Notes: generated by a model from the letters alone, not told the origin. DNA of 39,625 nucleotides from an uncultured beta proteobacterium (GCA_903823025.1 CAIJRK010000067.1:1-39625); one strand, 5' to 3'; shown: positions 1 through 8,781, counted from the stretch's first letter. Translations and numbers: made by a program.

Positions 1-140
1 GGCTTACCTGAAGGACGTGTTGACCAAGTTGCCGACCTGGCCCAACTCGCGCCTGGCGGAGTTGCTACCCCACCGCTGGATCGCGCCTGCCTCTACTTGA
101 TCGATTGCGCACGGTCAAGATGGGTTCGCCGCGTGCTTAC
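1..140 (+). mobile_element. IS66-family insertion sequence, right end (truncated by window edge)
   Basis: The first 100 bases encode the C-terminus of an IS66-type transposase. After the stop codon come about 40 non-coding bases ending in GCTTAC at 135-140. Read inward from the end this is GTAAGC, the usual terminal sequence of IS66-family inverted repeats, so I place the boundary at base 140. The other end of the element is outside the window, so an 8-bp target duplication (which would be GCAGTTTT, 141-148) cannot be checked. A window edge inside an IS may reflect an assembly break at a repeat. Confidence 0.75.
2..100 (+). CDS. tnpC: IS66-family transposase TnpC, C-terminal fragment
   Basis: Only the last 32 residues are visible. 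The frame beginning at base 2 reads AYLKDVLTKLPTWPNSRLAE and continues to LLPHRW before stopping at 98-100. The AYL-x-DVL-x-x-LP start and the LLPHRW tail are the hallmark C-terminal signature of IS66 TnpC (DDE) transposases. The catalytic residues lie upstream, outside the window. No tnpA or tnpB partner can be seen. The gene may be intact beyond the edge, so the truncation belongs to the window, not necessarily to the gene. The family assignment is firm; activity cannot be judged. Confidence 0.85.
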   Translation, partial: AYLKDVLTKLPTWPNSRLAELLPHRWIAPAST

Positions 141-172
141 GCAGTTTTCAAATGGAAACTGCGGGTTTTTTG
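140..172 (+). terminator. Intrinsic terminator abutting the IS66 end
   Basis: The stem CGCAGTTT (140-147) pairs with AAACTGCG (156-163) around an 8-base loop and is followed by GGTTTTTT (164-171). It terminates plus-strand transcription leaving the IS. On the minus strand it lies just beyond the SPFH gene stop, with an A-tract before the stem but no T-tract after it, because the IS begins there. It may originally have been a bidirectional terminator. Confidence 0.7.
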
Positions 173-185
173 TTGGGCAACCAAA

Positions 186-1097
186 TTAGGTTCGTTGGGT
201 TTGCACCATTTTCATGGCCGATGAAATCAGCGCCGACACCTCGGTCATATTGCTGGGCACGATCAGTGTCGTGGTGGCGTCTTGTGCTACTTTGGAATAC
301 GCATCAACCGCTCTTTCAGCAACTTGAAGTTGCACCGCCGCTGAACCACCCGGCTGCGTAATGGCCGCTGCAACCCGTTCAATAGCTGTTGCAGTCGCTA
401 TAGCGACCGCCAGGATGGACTCGGCTTCCCCTTGTGCCTTGTTGATCACGGCTTGCTTTTCTCCCTCAGAACGGGCGATGAACGCTTCACGCTCACCCGT
501 CGCGATATTGATCTGCTCCTGCCGACGGCCTTCAGAGGCGGCTATCAAGGCACGTTTTTCACGCTCTGCCGTAATTTGCTGCTGCATGGCGTGCAAAATT
601 TCTTTGGGTGGCGTTAAATCTTTGATCTCGTAGCGCAGCACCTTGACACCCCAGTTCAAAGCAGCTTCATCAATGGCCGCTACAACTTGGGCGTTAATGA
701 TGTTGCGTTCTTCAAAGGTTTTGTCGAGTTCGAGTTTGCCAATCACTGAGCGCAGCGAGGTTTGCGCCAGTTGGGAGATAGCCATGATGTAGTTGCTTGA
801 ACCATAACTGGCCCGCATCGCATCGGTTACCTGAAAGTACAGGATGCCATCGACCTGCAATTGCGTGTTGTCTTTTGTAATGCAGACTTGGCTTGGAATG
901 TCCAGTGGCACTTCCTTGAGCAGATGTTTATAGGCAACTTTATCGACAAAAGGAATCAAAAAATTCAAACCGGGTGATAAAACCCCGGTGAATTTTCCAA
1001 GTCGCTCGACAATCCACGCGTGCTGCTGTGGCACAACTTTGACCGATTGCGTGATAAATATCACCGCAACGATGAACAAAATAATTCCAATTTCCAT
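186..1097 (-). CDS. qmcA: SPFH/band-7 membrane protein (QmcA/paraslipin type)
   Basis: This 303-residue protein matches the length of QmcA-type paraslipins. It has one N-terminal hydrophobic segment (about residues 3-20), then the SPFH domain starting at VKVVPQQHAWIVERLGKF and containing LDIPSQ and a PGLNFLIPFVD-like stretch. A charged, Ala/Glu-rich coiled-coil follows (about 180-240, REKRALIAASEGRRQEQI). Family members oligomerise as ring or cage scaffolds at the inner membrane, often with an NfeD protein, and have been linked to membrane microdomains and FtsH. Here the NfeD partner is immediately upstream on the same strand (45 bp gap), so the two probably form an operon. The ATG at 1097 is kept because it places the membrane anchor at the N-terminus. 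Confidence 0.9.
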   Translation of the reverse strand: MEIGIILFIVAVIFITQSVKVVPQQHAWIVERLGKFTGVLSPGLNFLIPFVDKVAYKHLLKEVPLDIPSQVCITKDNTQLQVDGILYFQVTDAMRASYGSSNYIMAISQLAQTSLRSVIGKLELDKTFEERNIINAQVVAAIDEAALNWGVKVLRYEIKDLTPPKEILHAMQQQITAEREKRALIAASEGRRQEQINIATGEREAFIARSEGEKQAVINKAQGEAESILAVAIATATAIERVAAAITQPGGSAAVQLQVAERAVDAYSKVAQDATTTLIVPSNMTEVSALISSAMKMVQTQRT

Positions 1098-1142
1098 TAA
1101 GTTCTCCCGTTAATTAGTTGAGTTAATCCGTTGTGGACTTAG

Positions 1143-1568
1143 TTACGATTTCTCAATGATCAGTCGGCTCCCTTCTACTTTGACGATGTGATGCGTGCCT
1201 ACGGATGGCATGGCACCCGCAATTGGGAGTGCTGTCCAGTTAGCGCCCCGGTAGAAGACAGTGCTTGTGCCGTCCGGGCGCCACTCGTCAACTTGGACTG
1301 TCGCCCCAATATCCAGGTTGACGTCGGTTTTGGTGCCGGTATTTTTAGTCGATTTTGTCTTCAGTTTGTAGCAGCGCCAGATCATCACTGAGCCACCGCT
1401 CACCAAGGACGCAATAACCAATTGAAGCTCGACTGAGACCCCCATCATGGCAGCCAGGCCCGCGACAATCAGTCCCATGGACAGCATGAGCAGGTAGAAC
1501 GTGCCGGTTATCAGTTCAACCGCAATCACAGCGCCTGCCAGCACCCACCAGATTGTTGATTCAGCCAT
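1143..1568 (-). CDS. NfeD-family membrane protein (short form)
   Basis: The 141-residue protein has two or three hydrophobic segments in its first 70 residues (IWWVLAGAVIAVELITGTFY, then LIVAGLAAMMGV and LVIASLVSGGSVMIW). A C-terminal soluble part (about 85-141) resembles the OB-fold NfeD C-terminal domain: IGATVQVDEWRPDGTSTVFY, then GANWTALP and IVKVEGSRLIIEK. Short NfeD proteins lack the N-terminal ClpP-like protease domain. They are typically encoded next to an SPFH protein, which is the case here (qmcA downstream). The likely role is as membrane partner of that scaffold. It is divergent from the decarboxylase gene across about 128 bp. Confidence 0.9.
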   Translation of the reverse strand: MAESTIWWVLAGAVIAVELITGTFYLLMLSMGLIVAGLAAMMGVSVELQLVIASLVSGGSVMIWRCYKLKTKSTKNTGTKTDVNLDIGATVQVDEWRPDGTSTVFYRGANWTALPIAGAMPSVGTHHIVKVEGSRLIIEKS

Positions 1569-1696
1569 ATCACCTTAATTTTGTGTTGCTATCCTTGCAT
1601 TCTCCGGGAAAAAGAGGTGTCTGCAAGGCCGCTGACTTAATAAGTCCTTACACTTCGCCACTGTTTTCATTTTTTTTCCGAGTGGCTGGAGTCCCC

Positions 1697-3985
1697 ATGA
1701 AATTTCGTTTTCCCATTGTCATCATTGATGAAGATTTTCGTTCTGAAAATACCTCGGGGCTGGGTATTCGGGCATTGGCCCAGGCCATTGAGTCTGAAGG
1801 CTTTGAAGTCCTTGGTGTCACCAGTTATGGCGATCTAAGCCAGTTTGCTCAACAACAAAGCCGTGCCAGTGCCTTTATTTTGTCGATTGACGATGAAGAG
1901 TTTTCGCCCGGCCCTGATCTTGATCCGGTGGTTGTGAATTTGCGTCACTTCATCGAAGAGGTTCGCCGCAAAAATCTTGACGTACCTATTTATATTTATG
2001 GCGAGACCAAAACGTCACGTCATCTGCCTAATGACATTTTGCGTGAGTTGCATGGCTTCATTCACATGTTTGAGGACACGCCTGAATTTGTGGCGCGTCA
2101 CATTATTCGTGAAGCCAAAAATTATCTGGAGAGTGTGCAACCGCCATTTTTCAAGGCTTTGCTGGACTATGCCGACAACGGCTCGTATTCATGGCACTGC
2201 CCTGGGCACTCGGGGGGCGTTGCCTTTCTGAAAAGCCCGGTGGGTCAGATGTATCACCAGTTCTATGGTGAAAACATGCTGCGTGCAGACGTCTGCAACG
2301 CCGTCGAAGAGTTGGGTCAATTGCTGGACCATGACGGCGCCATTGGCAAGAGCGAGCGCAACGCGGCACGCATCTTCAATGCTGACCATTGTTTTTTTGT
2401 CACGAATGGCACCAGCACCAGCAACAAGATGGTGTGGCATCACACGGTCGCGCCCAATGACGTGGTGGTGGTGGACCGCAATTGCCACAAATCCATCTTG
2501 CACGCGATCATCATGACCGGGGCGATTCCCGTATTTTTGAAGCCTACGCGTAACCACTTTGGCATCATCGGACCGATCCCGAAGAGCGAATTTGAGCCTG
2601 CGGCCATCAAGGCAAAAATCATGGCAAATCCTTTGATCCTGGAGCATCTGCAAGGCGTGGATGCCAGCAAAATCAAACCCCGCGTGCTGACGCTAACCCA
2701 GTCCACCTATGACGGGGTGCTGTACAACACTGAAACCGTGAAAGGCATGTTGGACGGCTACGTCGAGAACATTCATTTTGATGAAGCCTGGTTGCCGCAC
2801 GCGGCATTTCACCCGTTCTACGGCACGTATCACTCCATGGGTAAAAAACGGGTACGCCCCAAAAAAGCCATGGTGTATGCCACGCAGTCCATCCACAAAT
2901 TGTTGGCGGGTATCAGCCAGGCCAGTCAGGTGTTGGTGCAGGATTCACAAACCGTCAAGCTGGACAAACACCTTTTTAATGAAGCCTATTTGATGCACTC
3001 CAGCACCTCGCCACAGTACAGCATCATTGCCAGTTGCGACGTGGCGGCGGCCATGATGGAGCCGCCCGGCGGCACCGCGCTAGTCGAGGAAAGCATTGCT
3101 GAAGCGCTGGACTTTCGTCGTGCCATGCGCAAAATTGATGAGGAATACGGGGCCGATTGGTGGTTCAAAGTGTGGGGGCCAGACAAACTGGTGGATGAAG
3201 GCATCGGCCGCGCTGATGACTGGATCATCAAAGGCGAATCCGCTAAAGCCAAGGCTGGTGTGAACTGGCATGGTTTTGGCAAGATGGCGACCGGCTTCAA
3301 CATGCTTGACCCCATCAAATCGACGGTCGTGACGCCCGGCATGGATTTGAACGGAAAGTTTGCCAAGACCGGCATTCCAGCCAGCATCGTGACCAAGTTT
3401 CTGGCCGAGCATGGGGTGGTGGTTGAAAAAACCGGGCTTTACAGTTTTTTCATCATGTTCACCATCGGTATCACCAAGGGGCGGTGGAACAGCATGTTGA
3501 CCGCGTTGCAGCAGTTCAAGGACGACTATGCCAAGAATCAGCCGATGTGGCGCGTGCTCCCCGATTTTTGTCAAAAGTACCCGAAATACGAAACCATGGG
3601 ATTGGCCGACTTGTGCCAGCATGTGCATCAGCTCTACGCCAAATACGACATTGCGCGACTGACCACTGATATGTATTTGAGTGACTTGACGCCTGCCATG
3701 AAGCCCAGCGATGCCTACGCCCACATTGCGCTCCACAAAACCGAGCGCGTGGAGATTGATCATCTGGAAGGCCGCATCACGGTGGGCTTGGTGACCCCTT
3801 ATCCACCAGGTATTCCCTTGTTAATTCCGGGCGAAGTTTTCAACAAAAAAATTGTTGACTACCTTAAGTTTTCACGCGTATTCAATGCGCAATGTCCCGG
3901 TTTTGAGACTGATATTCATGGGTTGGTGGAAGAAGTGGGGGCTGATGGCCAGCCCCATTACTACGCAGATTGCGTTAGAGCCTGA
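1697..3985 (+). CDS. Orn/Lys/Arg decarboxylase (PLP, fold type I, inducible-type)
   Basis: This 762-residue enzyme is slightly longer than AdiA/LdcC/SpeF (about 715-755). Domains in order are a response-regulator-like N-terminal wing (MKFRFPIVIIDEDF, about 1-130), the PLP-binding major domain, and the C-terminal domain (about 610-762). The PLP lysine lies in ATQSIHKLLAG (S398-I-H-K401). Also visible are WHCPGHSGG and FVTNGTSTSNK, conserved active-site segments of the group. It removes CO2 from a basic amino acid to give a polyamine or diamine, consuming a proton. Arginine, lysine or ornithine specificity cannot be decided by eye. The frame is open upstream to 1553, but ATG 1697 fits the family N-terminus and has GGAG upstream. 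No antiporter gene is adjacent, so a dedicated acid-resistance pair is not supported. Confidence 0.92.
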   Translation: MKFRFPIVIIDEDFRSENTSGLGIRALAQAIESEGFEVLGVTSYGDLSQFAQQQSRASAFILSIDDEEFSPGPDLDPVVVNLRHFIEEVRRKNLDVPIYIYGETKTSRHLPNDILRELHGFIHMFEDTPEFVARHIIREAKNYLESVQPPFFKALLDYADNGSYSWHCPGHSGGVAFLKSPVGQMYHQFYGENMLRADVCNAVEELGQLLDHDGAIGKSERNAARIFNADHCFFVTNGTSTSNKMVWHHTVAPNDVVVVDRNCHKSILHAIIMTGAIPVFLKPTRNHFGIIGPIPKSEFEPAAIKAKIMANPLILEHLQGVDASKIKPRVLTLTQSTYDGVLYNTETVKGMLDGYVENIHFDEAWLPHAAFHPFYGTYHSMGKKRVRPKKAMVYATQSIHKLLAGISQASQVLVQDSQTVKLDKHLFNEAYLMHSSTSPQYSIIASCDVAAAMMEPPGGTALVEESIAEALDFRRAMRKIDEEYGADWWFKVWGPDKLVDEGIGRADDWIIKGESAKAKAGVNWHGFGKMATGFNMLDPIKSTVVTPGMDLNGKFAKTGIPASIVTKFLAEHGVVVEKTGLYSFFIMFTIGITKGRWNSMLTALQQFKDDYAKNQPMWRVLPDFCQKYPKYETMGLADLCQHVHQLYAKYDIARLTTDMYLSDLTPAMKPSDAYAHIALHKTERVEIDHLEGRITVGLVTPYPPGIPLLIPGEVFNKKIVDYLKFSRVFNAQCPGFETDIHGLVEEVGADGQPHYYADCVRA

Positions 3986-4006
3986 TCGTTGCAAGGCTGA
4001 GAAGGA

Positions 4007-4036
4007 GGCCTGTGCTGGATAACATCCGCACGGGCC
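4007..4036. other. Long hairpin between convergent decarboxylase and fabI genes
   Basis: The left arm GGCCTGTGC plus GGAT (4007-4020, with one bulged T at 4016) pairs with ATCC plus GCACGGGCC (4024-4036) around the 3-base loop AAC. That is about 13 pairs including one G-T wobble. It sits between two converging genes, as a bidirectional terminator would, but neither strand has a T-tract directly after the stem. It is therefore a strong RNA hairpin whose terminator role is uncertain. Confidence 0.5.
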
Positions 4037-4046
4037 AAAATATGGA

Positions 4047-4841
4047 TCAGGAATTAGGTGTTTCCACGACAGCAACTGCTGTTTGGCTGACGCCGCAGTC
4101 CACATAAGAAATCTGGCCTGTCATGCCGGAGGCCAAGTCGCTTAACAAGAAGGCTGCCACATTGCCGACTTCTTCAATCGTCACGTTACGTTTGAGCGGC
4201 GACGCACTAGCTGAGATAGCCAGCAGACGGCCAAAGTCCTTGATCCCGCTGGCAGCCAGTGTCTTGACGGCACCCGCGCTGATGCCGTTCGCCCGCATCC
4301 CGCGCGACCCAATGGCATCTGCCAGGTAGCGCACCGACGATTCAAGCGAGGCTTTGGCCAATCCCATCGTGTTGTAGCTTGGCACCACGCGCACGCCACC
4401 CAGATAGGTCAGCGTCAGCAGCGAGGCTTTGTCACTCAAGTACGGCAAGGCGGCTTTGGCCATCGCGGGAAAGCTATAGGCGCTGATGTCGTGGGCGATT
4501 CTGAAGTTCTCGCGGGTCAGACCATCCAGAAAGTTACCGGCAATCGCTTCACGGGGCGCGTAGCCAATGCTGTGAACAAAACCATCAAAGGTGGGCCAAT
4601 GGGCTGACAAGTCCGTGAACAATTTTTCGATTTGTGTATCCTCCCCGACATCACAATCAAAGATCAATTCAGAGCCAAAGTCAGCGGCAAATTCTGTGAT
4701 GCGCTCCTTGAAACGCTCGCCCACGTAGCTGAAAGCCAACTCGGCACCTTGCGCATGGCACGCCTGCGCAATGCCGTAAGCAATGGAGCGTTTGGACAAA
4801 ACACCAGTAATCAGTAATTTTTTTCCGGTCAGGAATCCCAT
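4047..4841 (-). CDS. fabI: Enoyl-[acyl-carrier-protein] reductase (NADH), FabI
   Basis: FabI catalyses the last reduction of each fatty-acid elongation cycle, trans-2-enoyl-ACP to acyl-ACP, in the cytosol. The 264-residue length is typical. Visible features are the atypical-SDR nucleotide-binding start (LLITGVLSKRSIAYGIA), the segment SIGYAPR, and the catalytic pattern Y146 ... Y156-x6-K163 (SYNTMGLAK) that distinguishes FabI from ordinary SDRs (Y-x3-K). The substrate loop and the SYVDCG C-terminal strand are present. The ATG at 4841 is followed by the canonical MGFLTGKK and preceded by a GAGAGACGAT ribosome-binding region. It is divergent from the peptide transporter, with about 54 bp in between holding both upstream regions. 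Confidence 0.97.
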   Translation of the reverse strand: MGFLTGKKLLITGVLSKRSIAYGIAQACHAQGAELAFSYVGERFKERITEFAADFGSELIFDCDVGEDTQIEKLFTDLSAHWPTFDGFVHSIGYAPREAIAGNFLDGLTRENFRIAHDISAYSFPAMAKAALPYLSDKASLLTLTYLGGVRVVPSYNTMGLAKASLESSVRYLADAIGSRGMRANGISAGAVKTLAASGIKDFGRLLAISASASPLKRNVTIEEVGNVAAFLLSDLASGMTGQISYVDCGVSQTAVAVVETPNS

Positions 4842-4895
4842 ATCGTCTCTCTTGTATAAACAGGTGAATCACCGCCGGAGAGGCAGTCGCATTTG

Positions 4896-6707
4896 ATGCA
4901 GAATTGTCTCATGCGAAGTCTGCTTTTTTTATTGGTGTGGGGAGTTTCGTCCCCGTTGTGGGCGGCGCACGGCTACGCCCTGTGGGGTGACCTCAAGTAT
5001 CCGCCCAACTTTTCACAGTTTGATTACGTCAATCCCGGCGCGCCCAAAGGGGGTGAACTGCGGTTGGTGAGTAATTTACGCGTGTCCACCTTTGACAAAT
5101 ACAACCCCTTCACCATCAAAGGCTCGGCGCCCGCTTATCTGGCAGATTTGATGTTTGATTCATTGCTCACCGGTTCGCTGGATGAAACCGGCTCCGGCTA
5201 TGGCTTGCTGGCCAGTGATGTTGACGTCGCACCGGATGGCATGAGCGCCACGTTTCATCTCAACCCTTTAGCGCGGTTTCATAATGGCGACCCGGTGCTG
5301 GCTGCCGATGTCAAACACAGTTTTGACACCCTGATCGGCCCCCACACCTCGCCTGCTTTCAAAACACTGTTGATCGATGTGGCGGGTTTAGACGTGATCG
5401 ATGCACACACCGTGCGCTACCGCTTTAAAAAACCCAATCGGGGACTGCCGCTGACGGTCGGCGGTTTGCCCGTTTTTAGTCGCCAATGGGGCATGGAAAA
5501 CGGCCAACCCAAATCGTTTGACCAAGTGGTCATGGATACGCCCATTGGCAGCGGTCCGTACAAAATTGGCCCGGTTCGATTTGGCAAGGACATAACCTAT
5601 GTCCGCGACCCCAACTACTGGGCGCAAGACCTCAATGTCAAGCGGGGAAGCAACAACTTTGACCGCATTACCGTCAAGATTTACAAAGACAATACCGCTC
5701 GGCTAGAGGCCCTCAAAGCCGGCGAATTTGATTTAATGCGCTTCTTTTCTGCGGGCGATTGGGCCAGGCGGGTGACTGGCAAACGTTTTGACACCGGCGA
5801 ATTGGTCAAAGCCGAGTTCAAACACCGATTGCCATCAGGCTTTCAAAGCTATGTGCTCAACACCCGGCGAAACAACTTCAAAGATGTGCGGGTTCGCCAA
5901 GCCCTCGGGCTGGCACTGGACTATGAGTGGATGAACCGCCAGATGTTTTACAACGCCTATCAACGGGTGAATGGTCTATTCGGCAACACCGATTGCCAGG
6001 CCACCGGCGTGCCAAGTCCTGAAGAACTTGCCTTGCTGGCGCCTTGGCGCCAAGTGATTCCTGCTGCCGCTTTCGGGCCGATGACCTTGGCGCCGCGCAC
6101 CGATGGCCCCTCGTCTTTGCGTGCCAATCTACGTCAGGCGCAAGCCTTGTTGAAGGCGGCGGGCTGGCAGGTGCGGGATGGCGCTTTGCGCAATGAACAA
6201 GGCCAAGCGTTCGAGGTTGAATACCTTGACAGCAACGAAGGCAGCGCGCGCGTGGTTGCGCCCTGGGCCAGAAATCTCGAAAAACTCGGTATTCAGCTCA
6301 ATTTTCGTCCGGTGGACTTTGCGTTGTACCAGCAGCGGCTTCAAAAGTTTGAGTTTGACATCACCTCGCTGGCTTACGGGGGCACGCACAATCCGGGGCA
6401 GGAATATGCTGATATTTTTGGTGCCAAGGCCGCTGACATGGAAGACTCCGGCAACCTGTCCGGTGTAAAAAGTCCGGCTATTGATGCCTTGATCGGCAAG
6501 ATGACCAGCGCCAAAACCAAAGCTGAGTTGTTGCCCGCTTGCCGGGCGCTGGAGCGTGTTGTCAGTCACAGCCACTTGCTCATTCCGCAATGGGCGGCGG
6601 GCACGCATCGCATGGTTTACAACCATTGGCGCATCGGTAAACCTGAAGCCATGCCCCCTTATGCCCAAGGCGAAGGCTGGGCGATTGATACTTGGTGGGC
6701 CAAATAA
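4896..6707 (+). CDS. yejA: Periplasmic peptide-binding protein of a YejABEF-type ABC importer
   Basis: This SBP family 5 protein has about 603 residues, the length of YejA. A signal peptide is evident (MQNCLMRSLLFLLVWGVSSP, then LWAAHGYALWGD, with probable cleavage near AAHG). Mature-domain signatures include NPGAPKGGEL, ATFHLNPLARFHNGDPVLAADV-like sequence and FKDVRVRQALGLALDYEWMN. It captures peptides in the periplasm for the permeases encoded directly downstream; E. coli YejABEF takes up peptides including microcin C. A TTG at 4893 and an ATG at 4911 are alternative starts. I chose ATG 4896 because GGAGAGG (4877-4883) lies 12 bases upstream and it gives a normal signal peptide. It is followed after 3 bp by yejB. 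Confidence 0.93.
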   Translation: MQNCLMRSLLFLLVWGVSSPLWAAHGYALWGDLKYPPNFSQFDYVNPGAPKGGELRLVSNLRVSTFDKYNPFTIKGSAPAYLADLMFDSLLTGSLDETGSGYGLLASDVDVAPDGMSATFHLNPLARFHNGDPVLAADVKHSFDTLIGPHTSPAFKTLLIDVAGLDVIDAHTVRYRFKKPNRGLPLTVGGLPVFSRQWGMENGQPKSFDQVVMDTPIGSGPYKIGPVRFGKDITYVRDPNYWAQDLNVKRGSNNFDRITVKIYKDNTARLEALKAGEFDLMRFFSAGDWARRVTGKRFDTGELVKAEFKHRLPSGFQSYVLNTRRNNFKDVRVRQALGLALDYEWMNRQMFYNAYQRVNGLFGNTDCQATGVPSPEELALLAPWRQVIPAAAFGPMTLAPRTDGPSSLRANLRQAQALLKAAGWQVRDGALRNEQGQAFEVEYLDSNEGSARVVAPWARNLEKLGIQLNFRPVDFALYQQRLQKFEFDITSLAYGGTHNPGQEYADIFGAKAADMEDSGNLSGVKSPAIDALIGKMTSAKTKAELLPACRALERVVSHSHLLIPQWAAGTHRMVYNHWRIGKPEAMPPYAQGEGWAIDTWWAK

Positions 6708-6710
6708 ATC

Positions 6711-7739
6711 ATGTTGATCTACATCCTTAAACGCTTATTGTTAATGGTGCCCACGTTGCTGGGCGTGCTGCTGCTTACCTTTGTCGTGATTCAATTTGTG
6801 CCGGGTGGCCCGGTGGAGCAGTACATGGCAGAGGCCAAGGCCGGCACTGGCTCAAGCGCGGAGGGCGGCGGTTTGAGCTACCGTGGCGCGCAAGGCGTGG
6901 ACCCCCAACGACTTGAGCAAATCAAGGCTTTGTATGGGTTTGACAAGCCCGCCCATGAACGTTTTTTTCAAATGCTGGGGCAATTCGCCCGTTTTGACTT
7001 GGGCCAAAGTTTTTTTCAAAACAAGGACGTTTCTCAACTGCTGTGGGAAAAGCTGCCGGTGTCTATCAGTCTGGGCCTATGGACTTTTTTCATCAGTTAC
7101 CTGATTGCGGTGCCGCTGGGCGTCGCCAAAGCAGTACGGGCTGGCTCACGTTTTGATTTTGTCACCACGCTGCTGGTGCTGGTGGGCTACGCGATTCCCG
7201 GTTTTGTGCTCGGCGTGGCGCTGTTGGTTATTTTTGGCGGGCAGTTGCAATGGTTTCCGCTACGGGGTTTGACCTCCAGCAACTGGGACGAATTAACTTG
7301 GGGTGCCCGCATCGTGGACTATCTTTGGCACATCGCCATGCCGGTAACCGCCATGGTGCTGGGCAGTTTTGCCGTCACCACCATGCTGACCAAGAACGCG
7401 TTTCTGGAAGAAATTCGCAAACAATATGTGGTGACCGCCCGAGCCAAAGGACTCAATGACCGGCAAGTCTTGTGGCGTCATGTGTTTCGCAACGCCTTAA
7501 TTCCAATCATCACTGGTTTTCCGGCAGCGTTTATTGGTGCCTTTTTTACCGGCTCGTTGCTGATTGAGACTTTATTTTCTTTGGATGGCCTCGGATTGCT
7601 GAGTTATGAGAGTGTCATTCGACGCGATTACCCGGTGGTGCTGGGCACCCTGTATTTCTTTACGCTGATTGGCCTGGTTACCAAGCTGATTTCTGACTTG
7701 TCTTATGTTTGGGTGGATCCGCGTGTCAAATTCGATTAA
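6711..7739 (+). CDS. yejB: Peptide ABC transporter permease, YejB type
   Basis: The 342-residue inner-membrane permease has the DppB/OppB architecture: an N-terminal TM helix (MLIYILKRLLLMVPTLLGVL), a periplasmic loop, then five further helices forming the BPD_transp_1 domain. The EAA-loop motif that contacts the ATPase is seen as VTARAKGLNDRQVLWRHVFR. The insertion after TM1 carrying GGPVEQYMA and an Ala/Gly-rich stretch is characteristic of YejB rather than DppB. It starts 3 bases after the yejA stop and overlaps yejE, so the genes are translationally linked. Confidence 0.94.
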   Translation: MLIYILKRLLLMVPTLLGVLLLTFVVIQFVPGGPVEQYMAEAKAGTGSSAEGGGLSYRGAQGVDPQRLEQIKALYGFDKPAHERFFQMLGQFARFDLGQSFFQNKDVSQLLWEKLPVSISLGLWTFFISYLIAVPLGVAKAVRAGSRFDFVTTLLVLVGYAIPGFVLGVALLVIFGGQLQWFPLRGLTSSNWDELTWGARIVDYLWHIAMPVTAMVLGSFAVTTMLTKNAFLEEIRKQYVVTARAKGLNDRQVLWRHVFRNALIPIITGFPAAFIGAFFTGSLLIETLFSLDGLGLLSYESVIRRDYPVVLGTLYFFTLIGLVTKLISDLSYVWVDPRVKFD

Positions 7740-8781
7740 ATCAGTGCCCCAAACGCGCAGCTTGAGTCCAACGCGGCGTGCTTGGCAACGGTTCAAACGC
7801 AACCGGCTGGGCTATTGGAGTTTGCTGGTCTTTGGTGTGCTGGTTGCCTTAAGTCTGTGTGCGGAGTTGATTTCCAGCGACCGGCCCCTCGTTGTGCGCT
7901 ACGAGGGCAGCACTTATTTTCCGATGATCAAGGATTATTCAGAAAAGACTTTTGGTGGTGACTTTGAGACCACCACCGATTATCTGGACCCCTTCATTCA
8001 AAAACGTTTGTCCCAGCCGGGCAATTGGGCACTGTTTGCCCTCAATCCCTATGGTCCCAAAACCTTAAATTATTTTGCCAAAGAACCCAACCCTTCGGCG
8101 CCTAGTCGCGACAACTGGCTAGGCACCGATGATCGGGGGCGCGACTTGCTGGCCCAACTCATTTATGGCTTTCGGATCAGCGTGCTGTTTGCTTTGGCGC
8201 TGACTGTGACCGGTGTGTTGTTGGGTGTGATCACAGGCGCCATCCAAGGTTTTTTTGGCGGCAAGACAGATTTGGCATTTCAGCGCTTTATTGAAATCTG
8301 GGGTTCCATGCCCGAGCTTTATTTGTTGATTATTTTTAGCGCGATATTTGCACCCAGCTTGTCCCTGCTGCTGATTTTGTTGAGCTTGTTCGGCTGGATG
8401 GGTTTGTCTGATTACGTGCGGGCTGAATTTTTACGCAACCGCCAACTCGATTACGTGCGGGCAGCCCGGGCGCTGGGCGTGAGCAATTGGCAAATTATTG
8501 TTCGCCACTTATTGCCCAACAGCTTGACGCCCGTCGTGACGTTTCTACCCTTTCGCATGAGCGGGGCCATTTTGGCGTTAACTTCACTGGACTTTTTAGG
8601 GCTTGGCGTGCCGCCGGGCACCCCCTCTTTGGGTGAATTGCTATCGCAAGGCAAAAACAATATTGATGCCTGGTGGATATCGCTCTCGACGTTCTTTGTT
8701 TTGGTCACTACGCTGCTTTTATTGACCTTCATGGGAGACGCTTTACGCGATGCACTTGATCCCCGAAAGGCTGAAAAATGA
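7723..8781 (+). CDS. yejE: Peptide ABC transporter permease, YejE type
   Basis: This DppC/OppC-like permease has about 352 residues. The N-terminal RAWQRFKRNRLGYWSLLVFG is strongly YejE-like. A long periplasmic insert follows TM1 (RPLVVRYEGSTYFPMIKDY and on to about residue 135), then the DDRGRDLLAQLIYGFRISV entry to the transport domain. The EAA motif reads VRAARALGVSNWQIIVRHLL. The frame is open from ATG 7705. I prefer GTG 7723 (MSNSIKSVPQ), preceded by GGTGGATC; GTG 7744 is also possible. All candidates begin inside or just after the yejB 3' end (stop at 7739). The stop overlaps the yejF start by ATGA. Confidence 0.93.
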   Translation: MSNSIKSVPQTRSLSPTRRAWQRFKRNRLGYWSLLVFGVLVALSLCAELISSDRPLVVRYEGSTYFPMIKDYSEKTFGGDFETTTDYLDPFIQKRLSQPGNWALFALNPYGPKTLNYFAKEPNPSAPSRDNWLGTDDRGRDLLAQLIYGFRISVLFALALTVTGVLLGVITGAIQGFFGGKTDLAFQRFIEIWGSMPELYLLIIFSAIFAPSLSLLLILLSLFGWMGLSDYVRAEFLRNRQLDYVRAARALGVSNWQIIVRHLLPNSLTPVVTFLPFRMSGAILALTSLDFLGLGVPPGTPSLGELLSQGKNNIDAWWISLSTFFVLVTTLLLLTFMGDALRDALDPRKAEK

